From contig OX457039.1 of the NCBI GenBank assembly GCA_949752735.1, forward strand, positions 44,207,452-44,271,451: DNA of 64,000 nt, written 5' to 3'. Positions 1 to 11,689 of the stretch are shown piece after piece; position 1 is the stretch's first letter; every line of letters begins with the position of its first letter. The notes beneath the pieces were generated by a model that worked only from the letters and a program-made list of their open reading frames with translations, ran no database searches and was not told the DNA's origin. Made by a program: the position numbers and the translations under genes. This DNA is from Lumbricus terrestris. Lineage: Eukaryota; Annelida; Clitellata; Crassiclitellata; Lumbricidae.

Positions 1-653
1 ATGGATTTTCAGATATGCAGTACTGGATCAAGGCACTTTGATGCCGTTTCTAGAAAAGTCCATTGTTATTATATCAGATTTAGAACTTCCTAATAGGCCT
101 AATTATGAAATGAAATTTCTTACAATAAGCACGTTACAGAATTACGTATACCGCGTATACCATGCAGTTTCTGCATTATAAGGGGCCCCACCGGACATAA
201 TTATGTTCGGAGGGGGCCACGTTCATTGTTGCTACGGCCCTGCTATAGGCCTGTAATTGGCGTTTGTTTACAGTAGTGTAGGATAATGCTCGCCTTAAAT
301 TTTTAACCTAAACTCTACAATCTACAGGGAGTTAATGTAAGAGCCCACACAGCGTTTATTTGTGTGTAGTTCAATTCACGCCTTGGTCAACTGATGAACG
401 ATGAACGAATGATTCAATTTAGATGCTGAGGTAGTCCACCTGCTAGAACTTTTCCAATCGCTAGATGCCACTGGTCGCAATGAGAATGGTTTCAATCGCC
501 AGGTGTCGTAGCAGTAGATCAAACCATTGGATTTATTTCTACCCCACTCAATAGACTATTCTATCTCCTGCTTTGAAACGGTTGGCCATCAAATTCTTAA
601 ACGTTGCCCGCTAATCTTTTTGACATAGTCTACAGAGGATGCCAGGTCTGAAA
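1..653. other. No gene seen
   Basis: AT-rich single-copy-looking sequence with no ORF resembling a known protein and no repeat with recognisable ends. Confidence 0.5.
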
Positions 654-857
654 CAAGGCCGTAGCCAGGATTTTATTTCGGGGGGTGTTTCACCAATTTC
701 CTTTTCCAAAAACTACATTTTTCCTTTTCGGGGGTGTTTCATGGTTTTATTTCATGGTTTTTACGTCATATGTTCCTAAATACATTATATTATTTTTCAC
801 ATTTTCCATTTCGGGGGGTGTTCAAACACCCAAAACACCCCCCTAGCTACGGCCTTG
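654..857. mobile_element. hAT-like MITE (CAAGGCCGTAGCCAGG ends)
   Basis: Short non-autonomous element with inverted ends: CAAGGCCGTAGCCAGG at the left and CCTAGCTACGGCCTTG at the right. Inside it repeats a GGGGGGTGTTTCA-type word. The right flank reads CCAGGTCA and CCAGGTCT lies four bases before the left end, so a decayed 8-bp target duplication is likely but imperfect. There is no coding capacity. Superfamily assignment to hAT is by end sequence and duplication size only. Confidence 0.65.
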
Positions 858-1918
858 CCAGGTCATGTAACATAACGAGAGGTTTAGGCCGGAGGTGTCA
901 AAACTGTTTTAATTGGCGGGCAGCGCAATATTTTCCAGCAGGTGGCGAGGAGGGTGTCAATTGCCAAAGGTGCCTAAGCAAAATCAAGTAGAGGTAGGGA
1001 TCCCGAAGAGGCTTGAAGAAAATCCTTGGAAAACTAAATCTCAAGTGGGGCATTTTTGGCATGCAATGAGTCAAATTAGGACGCAAAAATCTTAATTCCG
1101 ATCTTCATAATCAGTCATGGCCACCAAATGCAGCTCATTTTGCATTAAAAGTGACAGTTTCCCTACTCGTGACAATCCAAGGGAAGAGACTCCAGAATGA
1201 AATCCGATGAATCCGAGAAGCCAGAAGCCAAAGTTGGATGGATAGACCTAGGCCTCTTGAGCCTGAATGTGATGTGAACGCAATTAACAGAAATGACATC
1301 AAAGACAAATATATTACCGGTAGGAAAAACAGACAAGCGACAAGAGATCAACAGGACTTCTAGGCTACACGTCTACACCCCTAAGAAATCTTGGTTCCTT
1401 TCCGCTAGTGAGCTACCTGTAACAATTAACTAAATTTTGACCAAGTTGGTAAAATCAAATCAAATCAAATCAGTTCATTTATTTATCATACAAGTGCACG
1501 GTAAAATATAGGCTATAATTAACTAGTTAATTAAGTTTAATTAATTTGACGAGCCCTAGACAATCTGGGCGATAAGATGAGACCGGGGTCTACATGTAAT
1601 TTTAAAGAGCGGGATGGTAGCTTATTATTATTATTACGTAAGGTGAGAGGTAGCCTATTTCAATGAAAACACCCGAGAATTAGCCTAGTCCTAGCTAAAG
1701 TTACTCTCTTTTGGACAAAACGATGGCCCTGTAGGCCTTTGCGCCAACGCGATTTGGCCATTGTTGTACATTGATGTGTACAGGATTACCTCTTTACACG
1801 TCGCACTTTGACATCAAAATAAACAGTAAAAAGAAATGAAGGAATGTGCATTGTAGACAATTCAAATTATTTTCCTGCATGCTCTATACCAGTTGCTCAA
1901 GACCTATCTTTTAAACCG
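858..1918. other. No gene seen
   Basis: Only short unconvincing ORFs. Around 1452-1481 there is a short ATCAA tandem run followed by AT-rich sequence. Confidence 0.5.
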
Positions 1919-2276
1919 TGACTGGGCTGGGAGCGCCTCTGACAGTGGCATAGACAAGGGGGTTTCGGGGGTTGAAGCCCCCCCATTGGCTTAGAGAAAA
2001 AGTATTTTGAAGGTTATTTATCCATTTAATTAATAAGAAAAGCAGAGCAATTGTTTGTAGTAACAATTGTTTTCTTACTTTATTCCATTTGTTACTTTAT
2101 TCCCTTTTTATTCACTGTAATACTGCTGGGTTGGTGTCAGAAGGGGCATCTGGCCGGGCCATAAAAACCCACCCCCACCTCCATCATGAATTCCTGGTTT
2201 CGCCACTGGCCTCTGAGTAGACTTCCTGAAGGGCGCTATATAAATTTGAAATGAATGAATGAATGAAATCTCTCTT
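1919..2276 (+). mobile_element. SINE 3' part, split by a MITE
   Basis: Bases 1919-1942 (ending GGGAGCGCCTCTGA) and 2209-2276 (GCGCTATATAAATT followed by an AATG run) together match the 3' body and tail of the tRNA-derived SINE seen complete near 28.97-29.19 kb. The 1943-2208 MITE sits between them. The tRNA-like head is absent, so the copy is 5'-truncated. Confidence 0.75.
1943..2208 (+). mobile_element. hAT-like MITE, CAGTGGC family, copy 1
   Basis: Ends CAGTGGCATAGACAAGG and CCTGGTTTCGCCACTG are inverted repeats. The flanks carry a perfect 8-bp duplication GCCTCTGA (1935-1942 and 2209-2216), the size made by hAT transposases. The inside has no ORF. A second copy of the same family lies inverted at 18898-19189; both share an internal segment around TCTGGCCGGGCCATAAAAA. 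Confidence 0.9.
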
Positions 2277-2589
2277 CAGTATAGAGCTAATTAGCTTACG
2301 CCATTTTCAACTTAGCAAGCGAGCATGAATCTTTTAGTTGCAGAGAAGAATCATAGTAAATTATACTACGGTGTGGTCGTGGTTCGGAACGTTGAACAGA
2401 TATATATTTAAAAGTGGCCTATTTGAAACACACTGACCATCATAATCATGTAAGCAGTGGACTGTGTACACTGTACAGGGACAATAAAACATATAGATTA
2501 CGAAGCATTGGTCACTATTAATTTTGTTTCTCCTGGTCTCAATGCAATGAGTACATGGTAAGGCGGTAAGGTTAAGATGACCGGATGTT

Positions 2590-2760
2590 CAGTGTTTAAT
2601 CTTGTCCTTCTGCTCTGGAGGGAGTCAAGCTTTTGGGGACAAACCAGCGTCAGAAGGACGACCGCCTAGTCGCGCAGCACCGAGAAGGGGAAGATTTCGA
2701 AGAAGGTGTGTGCCCTCTCCTCCTTAATTTTTTAAAATTTCCACATTGAATCGGGACACT
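2590..2760 (+). mobile_element. Left-end fragment of the CAGTGTTTAATCTAG family
   Basis: Begins TTCAGTGTTTAATCTTG and follows the left 170 bases of the element at 3922-4770 at reduced identity, including the block about clustered CGAAGGACG and the TTTCCAC word. No right end was found. Confidence 0.55.
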
Positions 2761-3921
2761 CATGCCACCAGGAAATGATGTATAGTAGGCTACATTGCTG
2801 AGTTGAACGTTTTAATCGTCTTAACACGTATAACAACATAACAATGGTTAACAAGTTGACTCTTAAGTGGTTCAGAAGATGCTGCATGGGTGTTAAAACT
2901 TAGAACTTATATAGAACCAGTGTAAATTAGCCTGGAACACTTAATAGCCCGGTGTTTCTAGCTTCTTCTTGTAGTTCCTGTATACGCTGTCATCTTCACG
3001 ACCATTTCGCCCAGGAGAATTTTTAGCACCAAGGAGTTAGCTTGACTCTTAAAAGTTAGTATTCGCACTTCCATCCATATCGTAACACTCGATCGAATCG
3101 CCTTAAATTCCACAACTTTGCTGGTCAGCGTGGTCAGAATGGGCGTGTCCAGCGGACATGAGATGACCAGTGGGGGCAGTCTGAGAACGCGCATGCGCAG
3201 TGAAGATCGATGTTTCTGCGCATCATCGCGAATTAAGTTGTCAAAACTGAAGAAGTCTGCTCAGTGCCTCGTTCTATGTCTAAGTTGATTAATAGATACA
3301 GCTACCGATGATCAAAGAATCGTCTTCGTTTACAGCAGTATAGTCTATACACCGACGTCTTCTTTAATTTAGGCAATATAAACAGGATGTACAAACTCGT
3401 ATAAACTGTGCGCAGAAACTATGAACAGCAACAGAAATAAGCTGTTTAGTAAATAGACCAATAATCAACAATAACAACAACACGGTCTGCGAACTGTATA
3501 CAAGCTGGTAAGTCATTTGGATTCATTCGTTGACTTATAACTTTAACTTAGATCTATGAAGCTGGCATGTATACACCTAGGCATGTATACGTGCTATCCA
3601 CTTCGCTCAGTCGGTTTCTATATTAGGCTATGCATAGGATATCTTGTGTCTTTGCCCATAGCTTAGGCCTTATATAGGTTATAGGTCTACCCTGGATCTA
3701 CCAAAATCACGAAACAAGATTCCCCGAAATTGGTGAAAACGCTGAATTTGAATCAATTCCAGAAAAATCAATTGATTCTTTGCCAATCACAAAGCTCACA
3801 CATGCACACATAATTATAATTAAATGCATCTAAAGTATTTATAGATGTAAATATAGGTCTGCTTCTGGCTACATAGGCCTATTGGGAATTGCAATTGACT
3901 GTCTGATTATAAGCCATGAGC
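2761..3921. other. No gene assigned; possible promoter segment
   Basis: Contains the NRF1-like site at 3188-3199 and a consensus 5' splice site near 3508. On the - strand, 3030 to 2949 reads a 27-residue charged stretch ending YRNYKKKLETPGY before a stop, which could be a last exon or chance. No family recognised. Confidence 0.3.
3188..3199. promoter_or_regulatory. NRF1-like palindrome
   Basis: CGCGCATGCGCA matches the palindromic NRF1 consensus YGCGCAYGCGCR fully. NRF1 sites are typical of broad promoters. Here it precedes a + strand segment that ends in CTG/GTAAGT at 3507/3508, a strong donor. Binding is inferred. Confidence 0.4.
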
Positions 3922-4770
3922 CAGTGTTTAATCTAGTCCCCCTCCTCTGGGGGGGAATTGAGGTTTCTGGGGAGGGGGAGACAATCGAGCGTCCGAAGGA
4001 CGCTCGTGATGCGCGTAGCACCCAGACTGGGAGGGGAGGGGTATGGGGAGGGGATGTGCCCCTCCCATCAGAAACTTTTTGAATTTCCACATTGCAATGG
4101 CAGCATTTTAGGGTGTCGTCTTAACAAAATAGCTACTTTTCAGTGGCCCATTAGAAACTTTTTGAATTTTCACATTACAATGGCAGCATTTTAAGATGTC
4201 GTCTTAACAAAATAGTTGTACTTTTTCATTGGCCCATTAGAAACTTTTTGAATTTCCATATTGCAATGGCAGCATTTTAAGAGGTCACCTTAACAAAATA
4301 ACCGCACTTTTTCAGTGGCCCATCAGAAACTTTTTGAATTTCCACATTGCAATGGCAGCATTTTAAGGTGTCGTCTTTACAAAATAGCTGTACTTTTTCA
4401 TTGGCCCATTAGAAACTTTTGAATTTCCACATTGCAATGACAGAATTTTTAGGTGTCGTCTTAACAAAATAGCTGTACTTTTTCAGTGACCCATTAGAAA
4501 ATTTTTGAATTTCCACATTACAATGGCTGCATTTTAAGGTGTTATCTTAACATGATAGTATCATATATTATAGTAGTAAATAATGTCATTATAATCATAT
4601 AATAATAAATAATATCACGGTATATTATAACACTTCATGTAAAACAATGATGAAAACAGTAACTAAAAACCAATATTTTGTCAATTTTTCTGGGAGGGAA
4701 AAATGTCAATCCTGGGGGGGGACTTCCCCCCAACCCAGAGACGTCTAGATTAAACACTGGTCATGAGCAG
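3922..4770 (+). mobile_element. hAT-like element with internal 85-bp tandem repeats
   Basis: Inverted ends CAGTGTTTAATCTAG and CTAGATTAAACACTG. The flanks carry CCATGAGC and TCATGAGC, a 7-of-8 target duplication. The middle holds six diverged copies of a unit of about 85 bp starting GAAACTTTTTGAATT (starts near 4071, 4153, 4240, 4326, 4412, 4497). Non-autonomous; apparent ORFs cross the repeats and are not genes. Confidence 0.75.
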
Positions 4771-5087
4771 TCTCAGCGTTTCCTTTGTTCTAAAAAAGAC
4801 TATAGCCTATATTATTCCGTTACTAATTTTGTCTATGCCCAAATTGGACATGATGCCGCTAGGTTATCAATGTGTTCTATGGACTTAATCTGACTCAATC
4901 TAGACCATTTGTCTCGTCATAGGTCCCACCCTATGGTCATGGACTGCTCTAATCAGTTCGCTCTGCGTCATTCTCTCTGGTATATATTTATTTTCATCTT
5001 TCTTTCGTCTCAAATTCTACCTTTTGTGTCAGGGCGCACGTACTGCATGGGAGCGCTTCTGAAAAGCTCTTGCTGTGAGAAACTCTT

Positions 5088-5605
5088 ATTCAGTGTTTAA
5101 CCTAGACGTCTCTAGGGGAAGTTCCCCTCCAGAAATGGATTTTCCCCAAAGAAAAATCGCGGTGTTGCATACATGTATAATTTATATAGATATATATATA
5201 TATAGCCTACCATTTCCCCCCCAGAAAAGTAAATGTGTAGGAATTCCCCCAGAAACATCGAGAGGACTTGTGTCCATGAATATATGGACGGACATGTTGG
5301 TAATTTTTTAAATGGAAGGTCAGACTAAAGAAAGGTCATCAGTTATTTTTTTTCTTTTTTGCAGCGAAAAATGGTCTATTTTTGTGATATTTCGGCCAAA
5401 AGACTAAAAAGTTCTTAACGCTTTTTCTAGTATCGGATATGGTAGGCCTATAGCCTTCTCAGAATTTGTTACCAGACGACCAAGAAAAAAGTTCGTCAGA
5501 AAATTTAGCTGATGAAGATGACGTCGGCCAACCAGCCGTCTGCCTAAAATGTCCAATCAAAACGGACTTTTCTCGCCCCCCCCCCCCCGAAACCTGAAAC
5601 CCGAA
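5088..5605 (+). mobile_element. Related MITE-like fragment
   Basis: Starts CAGTGTTTAACCTAGACG, then short runs of GGGGAA/TTCCCC, and finishes in a poly-C run with CCCGAAACCTGAAACCC. The same order of words occurs at 19447-19850, so this is a dispersed repeat. Target duplication not clear. Confidence 0.5.
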
Positions 5606-5823
5606 TAAACTTGATTTGCTGTTACGATGTCACAATGCATTGTGACAAGGAGGTTTTTTACTAACTGTGAGGACATAGGCCTATCTTTGCTGCCAGAAGA
5701 TATATAAAAGAAAGGTAAGACTTGAAGGTTCCATGTTGCTCACCTCTGCTCGACAGCGAATTCATAAAAAATAAAATTCGACCTGCGTCATTTCATAAAT
5801 GCGTCACATAGCACTTCATAGTT

Positions 5824-6278
5824 CCGGTGACACGAAACGGAGTATCCCCCCTGAAAGCTATCCGGGGGGATGAATTAATCTATCCCCCGGATGGAATTAA
5901 CCGGTCTATACTATCCGGAGGGATAAACCATTATATCCCCTTTTTTGAAAAATGCGCATAATAAAAAAATGTATGCTGTAATCAAAATTTAAAGTGACTA
6001 ATTGTTTTAAGTGTCCTAAGCAATGCTCAGATAAAGGCAACTCGAATTTATTTAGTGACTCTGAGTGTTTTTAAGTGTTTTAAATGTTTTAAGTGCTCTA
6101 AAAACAGGGCAAAACAAATTATCTAGTAGGAATAAACATACCTGGTGGTGTCATTGTTGAAAACAAAGCAGATGAAAATCAATTTGCAAAGAAAAAAACA
6201 CACGGAAGCGGTTTTTTCGACTTTTTTAAATTTGGGGGATACAATTAATACGGGGGATACTCTATTTCGTGACACCGG
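5824..6278. mobile_element. MITE with CCGGTG...CACCGG ends, unclassified
   Basis: Left end CCGGTGACACGAAACGGAG and right end CTATTTCGTGACACCGG are inverted repeats of about 27 bp with few mismatches (both run on into GTATCCCCC). No target duplication is clear, so the superfamily is open. No transposase remains. Confidence 0.65.
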
Positions 6279-6849
6279 CCTGACGTGGTATAGAGTGGAC
6301 GTATTTAGGGGCAGTTTTATCAGTTCAACCCTAAAGCTTCCAAATATTTTAAAACTAATTTTGTGTATCTTGCGACCAGGGCCATATTGGGAAAACTTCT
6401 AAATGGAACCCTCTTAATTCTTTGGCTATGCCCCGACGTGGTATAAGATGGTCTCCCTGACGTGGCTTTTGTGGGCGCTGAGAAATTCTCGAAGATTTAC
6501 ATTAGCCTACATAGTCTATGTGTTTAAAAGAAGCAATAAAAGATATTGGTTTCGCCAGAAATGCTATAGTTACTTCTGAGACGAATCTGCCTGATAATTG
6601 AAACCCTCAATATGGGTGGCTACACACGTGCGAAAGTTGTGTATACGAAAATGAGTTGTATAAACAAAATTGTTCTGAGTTTATGCTAATTTTTACTAGG
6701 CTATAGGCAAAACAAATAGCAATAATAATTATTAATTATTATTAACAATTGAAATTTGTTACTTTTGCACGTGTGCCCATCCCCCGCCCTCAATACTGTG
6801 TGGCGGTCCCTGTTCGACCCACATGCCTTAATCCTCCTCCTCCCCTGCA

Positions 6850-7640
6850 TGTATAAGTAACCCCTATACGTCCATCGAATGCCTGACCAGTGACCACGTG
6901 ACCCTCACTCTCTATCCGTCATCTTCCGCCGGTTGCCTAGACTCAAACTGACGGATGGATGATGGATGGCATCTATAAAGATGATGCTTCTCAGTCTCCG
7001 TATCCTGCGTCGGCATCTCTTTCAGATAAGATAAACATATTCGTCAAGTTCGCTTCCCGAGGATCGGGTTAATGACCGTCCAACGAGTCCGTCCGTCCAT
7101 CGGAGGAGCGCTGCATGTAAGAGCCGGTCGCCGGAGAGAGAGCGGGTGGGCCGCCGCCGCCCCCACCGCTGCGGATCGGACCCGTGTCAAAGAGGTGCGC
7201 AGCGCCTGGAAGAGGGCCATTAGCAGGGGTCGATGGGTCGTAAAACTCCCACTGATGAAGTCTCAGAGGACTGTAATTGTTTGCGAAAACAGCGAACGCC
7301 TTGTCCCTACGGAGTCGTTTGAATATCTTGCGCCGTTGAGGCCAAAGCTTGCATCACTGTAGGAGGGAGCATGCAGGTTTCCGTGACGCCTCCGCCCCTG
7401 CAGACCTTACATGCATGGTCCTGTTCGCTTCGGTATCCAAGGAAGAGGTGGAGGTGGATGAGTGGGTGCGAAAGACGGAAGGTATGCGTCTGCAGGGTGA
7501 AGATTGATCGTAACAGATATTACAGAACAACTGAGAGTATAGTATACGGCGATGAAGAGATGTAACACTTGTTCCTCCTTCGAACTGTCTCCATCCCCTC
7601 CGTCCTTCTGCCGGGATCATGCGTGTCTGCTGGGCTACAC
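6850..7640. other. CpG-rich segment, no supported gene
   Basis: GC and CpG content rise sharply against the AT-rich surroundings. There is a TATAAAG at about 6975 and an open frame at 7072-7359 (95 residues, Arg/Ala-rich, no recognised domain). I read this as possible regulatory or non-coding transcribed DNA near Hox3, not as a gene. Confidence 0.35.
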
Positions 7641-7770
7641 CGCCACCCCCACCGCCATACAGTTGAATTGTCCGTCCGACCGTCTGTCTGTCTGTTTGTA
7701 TATAGTCTATTATATATCAGCATCTAAATATGTCTGCATATATTTGCATCTACTTCTATATCGGTTCTTT

Positions 7771-7771
<1 letters not shown>

Positions 7772-7812
<41 letters not shown>
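7772..7812. repeat. (GT)n microsatellite
   Basis: Nearly pure GT dinucleotide run of about 40 bases. Confidence 0.95.
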
Positions 7813-7814
<2 letters not shown>

Positions 7815-7842
7815 AAATTAACCAGCATGCTATATTGTTGAA

Positions 7843-7923
7843 CTGGGAGCGCTTCTAAGTAGTTATCTTGAGGGTGCGCTATTTAAAATGTCAATAATAA
7901 TAATAATAATGGTAATAATAATA

Positions 7924-7976
<53 letters not shown>

Positions 7977-7977
7977 A

Positions 7978-8008
<31 letters not shown>

Positions 8009-8148
8009 CGACGATGATGATGATGATGATAATTATAATGATAATGATAATAATAACAAATAATAAATAATAATAATAAATAATAATAACCAATAACCAT
8101 AGTAGCGATAATTATTCTTCGGAACTTTTGTTAAAAGTAATAAATGAT

Positions 8149-8240
<92 letters not shown>

Positions 8241-8241
8241 T
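7843..8241 (+). repeat. SINE tail with long trinucleotide arrays
   Basis: A SINE 3' fragment (GGGAGCGCTTCTAAGTAG ... GCGCTATTTAAAATG) runs into (AAT)n and (ATG)n arrays to about 8060, then a second pure (AAT)n array at 8150-8241. Long homopolymer reading frames here (Met, Asn, Ile, His, Leu) are repeat artefacts. Confidence 0.85.
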
Positions 8242-8364
8242 CTAGGATTCTAGGAACCCGCAAGAGACAGCACGCTTGTTTTAGCGACTTTCAATTTGCA
8301 CGCAGAAGTTTAATGCTGTCGCATTTCGAGGCACTTGTGCACAACTGACCGATGAGGATGACCG

Positions 8365-8815
8365 TTAACTCCATAACAACAGAGCTTTTATTAATGTTTT
8401 TAAAACCTGATGATGATGCTGTCCATCCTCATTCCTGAGGGTCGGAGACCAGAGACAACGACAGCAGCTTCCTCCATTCCACTCTGTCCTGCGCACGTCT
8501 GACACAGTCCACAGGTGATAGTCCGGTCCAGTCACAGACATCGTCCATCCAGCGCCTCCTTGGCCTTCCCCATGCTCTGGTACCATCAATTCTTCCTTGT
8601 ATCAGCAGTGTCGATATGTTATCTGCCCTCGTCAAGTGTCCGAAGTATCGCAGTTTCCTTTTTTACCCTCTCCAGCAGTCTCTGTTTCGGTCGCAGCTCC
8701 GCCAAAATCGAGGCATTTGTTCTGTGTTACCTCCAGTCGACCTGCATCATTCTTCTATACGTCATCATCTCAAATGCTGTCAATCTCCTTCTATCCGAAA
8801 GCCTGAAGGATCATA
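8365..8815 (-). pseudogene. Non-LTR retrotransposon, 3' end of the polyprotein
   Basis: On the - strand, stretches such as AFEMMTYRRMMQVDWR, ILAELRPKQRLLERVKK and RAWGRPRRRWMDDVCDWTGL can be read, with frame shifts and stops between them. These are the familiar C-terminal words of LINE reverse-transcriptase proteins (last RT region, then GRPRRRWMDxxxxWTGL, then a VRRAQDRxxWRKL tail). The RT core with YADD is missing, so this is a 5'-truncated dead copy. Confidence 0.8.
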
Positions 8816-9034
8816 AATACCTCGGGCGAAATTTTAAAAAATAATATGTAGGCTAGACCTACAGTCGGACTATACGTTATCGAACTCTGTCTAGTTTCAT
8901 AAGCGCTTGAAAAGCATTCTGTTTTATCGCCGTCTTTTGCTGAAGGGCTATAGCCTACTATTATACTGAATGTGCGCAAGCACTCGAGGGTGCAATAATT
9001 TTTTTTAAATATGATAATACGATCTTGTATACAA

Positions 9035-9400
9035 GGGCGGATACAACAATTTTAGTAGAGGGGAGGGCAATTTTCGGTCTTGTTGGTGGGACAAGGGAAA
9101 AATTTCTTCTTCGTCGCCCCAAAACTGATGACCTTTTTTGGAAAAAGATACCATTTCAGCCGCCAAAATAGCTGACGACCTTTTTAAAAATCTTTTTAAT
9201 CGTCAGTCATCATAGTCAGAAGCAATGGTATCCTTCTGCGTTGCATTTATCTAATGGCTTGTTGAAATCAAATAGGGGGCCACTTCCCATGCGATTTTTA
9301 ATGGGAGGGCTGGTATCCTGCTTTTCTCTCTCGCTGCATTTATTTAATGGCTTGTTGAAACCAAATGGGGGAAAAGAAAAGTGACAAAAACACAATTTTT
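9035..9400 (+). mobile_element. Fragment of CAAGGGCGGATACA hAT-like family
   Basis: Starts CAAGGGCGGATACAACAATTT, the left end also seen at 59346 and near 47638, followed by the shared GGTGGGACA and GATGACCTTTTT words. A short block with CTAATGGCTTGTTGAAA is duplicated inside (about 9250 and 9345). The right end is not present. Confidence 0.55.
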
Positions 9401-9559
9401 TTCTCATCTCAAATAATTGGTATCAAATAGCCTTGATATTGCCATATGATCATTATTATTACTATCTAAAAAAGAAACAGGGTACCAGCGTAGCTGCGCG
9501 TCACTGAGAAATCTCTTAGCAAGATGGCAATCAAATAATATTGGTAGGCCTAAAATAAG

Positions 9560-10136
9560 AAATCTGTCAGATTAATCAACAGGTACATCAAGAACTTGCA
9601 AAGAAACTCAAAAGAAGTTTTGGCACTGGTGGTGGGCACATTGAACACAAGTTGTGAAGCACTACCAAGTTCATTTGACAACAGTTATTTAAGATGAGGC
9701 TTAGTAAAATCGTGTTTTTGTTACTTTTTGTTTCGTTTCGTTTTTGAATCGTCAAAAAGGTGGGTTGCCTCACTAAAAGTGGTATAACTTTTTTGTTCTG
9801 TTTGAAATATTTTGATGAAATCTAACCAACATGTGTACATAATTATGAATTGCTTTGAGCCTGTAAAATTTCATTTCGAAATTCTTACTTCTGGCCATGA
9901 TATTGGCAAAAAACCTAATTTTTATCGCTTTTCGTTTTTGAATCGTCAAAAAACGGTGGGTGGCCTCCCTAAAAGTGGAATAATTTTTGTTCTGTTTGAA
10001 ATATTTTGATGAAGTCTGGCCATCATGTGTAAATATGAATTGTCTTTATAGGACTGTAAAATTTAATTTCGAAATTCTTACTTCTGGCCAAGATATTGGC
10101 AAAAAACCTAGGGGTGGTCTTTTTTGGCTCACCCTG
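9560..10136 (-). mobile_element. Tc1/mariner-type fragment
   Basis: Matches the inner and right part of the 22161-23281 element: the GATTAATCAACAGGTaCATCAA region, repeated GGTGGGTGGCCTC blocks and the end TTTTTTGGCTCACCCTGTA. Between 9588 and 9670 it retains degraded coding for a transposase C-terminus (a GGGHTEH-like word). One end only. Confidence 0.65.
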
Positions 10137-10604
10137 TATAAGAAAATTACAAATGATACGAATTTAAACAGTCGAAAAGGACATATTATAAGGTTATTGA
10201 TGAGGCAATGAATTATAGACGCCATTTAGTTTATCCTATCACAACAAACAAGCAACTCCACCTCTCTTCTGCTATATACATATCATGCATAATCTCTGCA
10301 CTCAAACGGTTCCGCTTTTGGCAACAATAAAACTCGCCGCTATTCGACGCCGCATGCGGTGCTTTCGTGAGAGTCGAGACACATAAGCAAACAGAGGCGA
10401 CCTATGTATGACATTGTATCCATCCATTGAAGAAAGACACACCATGACACTAATACAATTAACAGACAGGACCCCCACTGCAGTTGCCCCGTGTATACTG
10501 CAGACGGCAGTTGCCACGATAAACAATTCATAGACGTTTCTCACCTCAATAGTCCTAAACCATCTCCCATTCAGCGTAGATAGTCCTATACAATATATAT
10601 ACAT

Positions 10605-10863
10605 ATGTGCGTATATATATATATATATATAGTGAAGAATATATACATGTAGAATAGGTTGAACCTATTTTGTATGTGTATAGGCTATAGGGCCTATAGC
10701 CAATACGTCGTTAAAGTTGTCGGCTACCATTGATATATATAAAATGAAGGAGATCTCCTTACCTCTTCTTCTTTCCGGTACAGAAGGACATTAAAACTGG
10801 ACTCGAGTCTTAGATGTGGTAGCTTAGTTCGTTCTCAGCGTATAGTATACACATAATATATAT

Positions 10864-10894
<31 letters not shown>

Positions 10895-11100
10895 TACAAG
10901 CGAAATAGGAGACCGAGACCCTTTCTGTAGCTGCACATACAATGCATATATATATATAAGTAAAATTATGTATATATATATATATGTCGCTTGCCATTGT
11001 CTGTATATTCAGACATAGGTGAGCAATGTGCATATATATATATATATATCCATTCCATATTATGCAGATATATAATTATATATTTAATATTATTAAGTGC
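10605..11100. repeat. Cluster of (TA)n runs
   Basis: At least four TA dinucleotide runs of 12-34 bases separated by short unique sequence. Confidence 0.9.
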
Positions 11101-11345
11101 GCATGTCCAAACAAGCAGCGCAGGCGTTAATTGAATGTGTATTATACAGGGTTGACTCTTTTATTGCTGTCTATATGTGATATATATATATATATATGCG
11201 TGTGTGACACTGTGTGTGTGTGACACTGTGTGTGTGTCTGATCCTATCATTGTTTCTATAGTTGTATCTGACACGCATTTCTCTTTATCTCTCTTCATCT
11301 CTGTCTTTATTTCTCTTTCTCTCTCTTTCTCCTTCTTGGTATCTG

Positions 11346-11565
11346 TATGTGTGTATGTATGTATCATATGTGTATCTAAGTATGTATGTATGTATGTATG
11401 TATGTATGTATGTATGTATGTATGTATGTATGTATGTATGTATGTATGTATGTATGTTTGTATGTATGTATGTATATATGTATATATGTATGTATGTATG
11501 TATGCATGCATGCATGTGTGCATGTATGTATGTATGTGTGTAAGTCTGTCTGTCTGTCTGTCTGT
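11346..11565. repeat. (ATGT)n / (CTGT)n microsatellite
   Basis: About 200 bases of ATGT repeats with few interruptions, ending in a short CTGT run. Cys/Tyr/Met and His/Thr/Tyr frames over it are artefacts. Confidence 0.95.
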
Positions 11566-11689
11566 CTCTCTATCTCTCCTTTCCTTTTCTCCGCTCTCTT
11601 TCTATTTAGACTATTTAAAAATCTGCATGTGATGACATTGTTTCGTTTCTCGATCGGTATTTATTGCACGAAAACAGTTGACAAAGATC

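Noticed and set aside
2949..3030. Charged 27-residue - strand stretch ending YRNYKKKLETPGY
   Set aside because: Protein-like but too short, no identifiable family and no clear upstream acceptor; may be chance.
7072..7362. 95-residue Arg/Ala-rich frame with an ATG
   Set aside because: No recognised motif, CpG-rich area with open frames on both strands; not enough to call a gene.
7863..8263. Long Asn, Met, Ile, His and Leu homopolymer frames
   Set aside because: They are trinucleotide microsatellites in all frames, with no coding context.
11161..11632. Cys/Tyr/Met-rich 120-190 codon frames
   Set aside because: Products of the (ATGT)n repeat.
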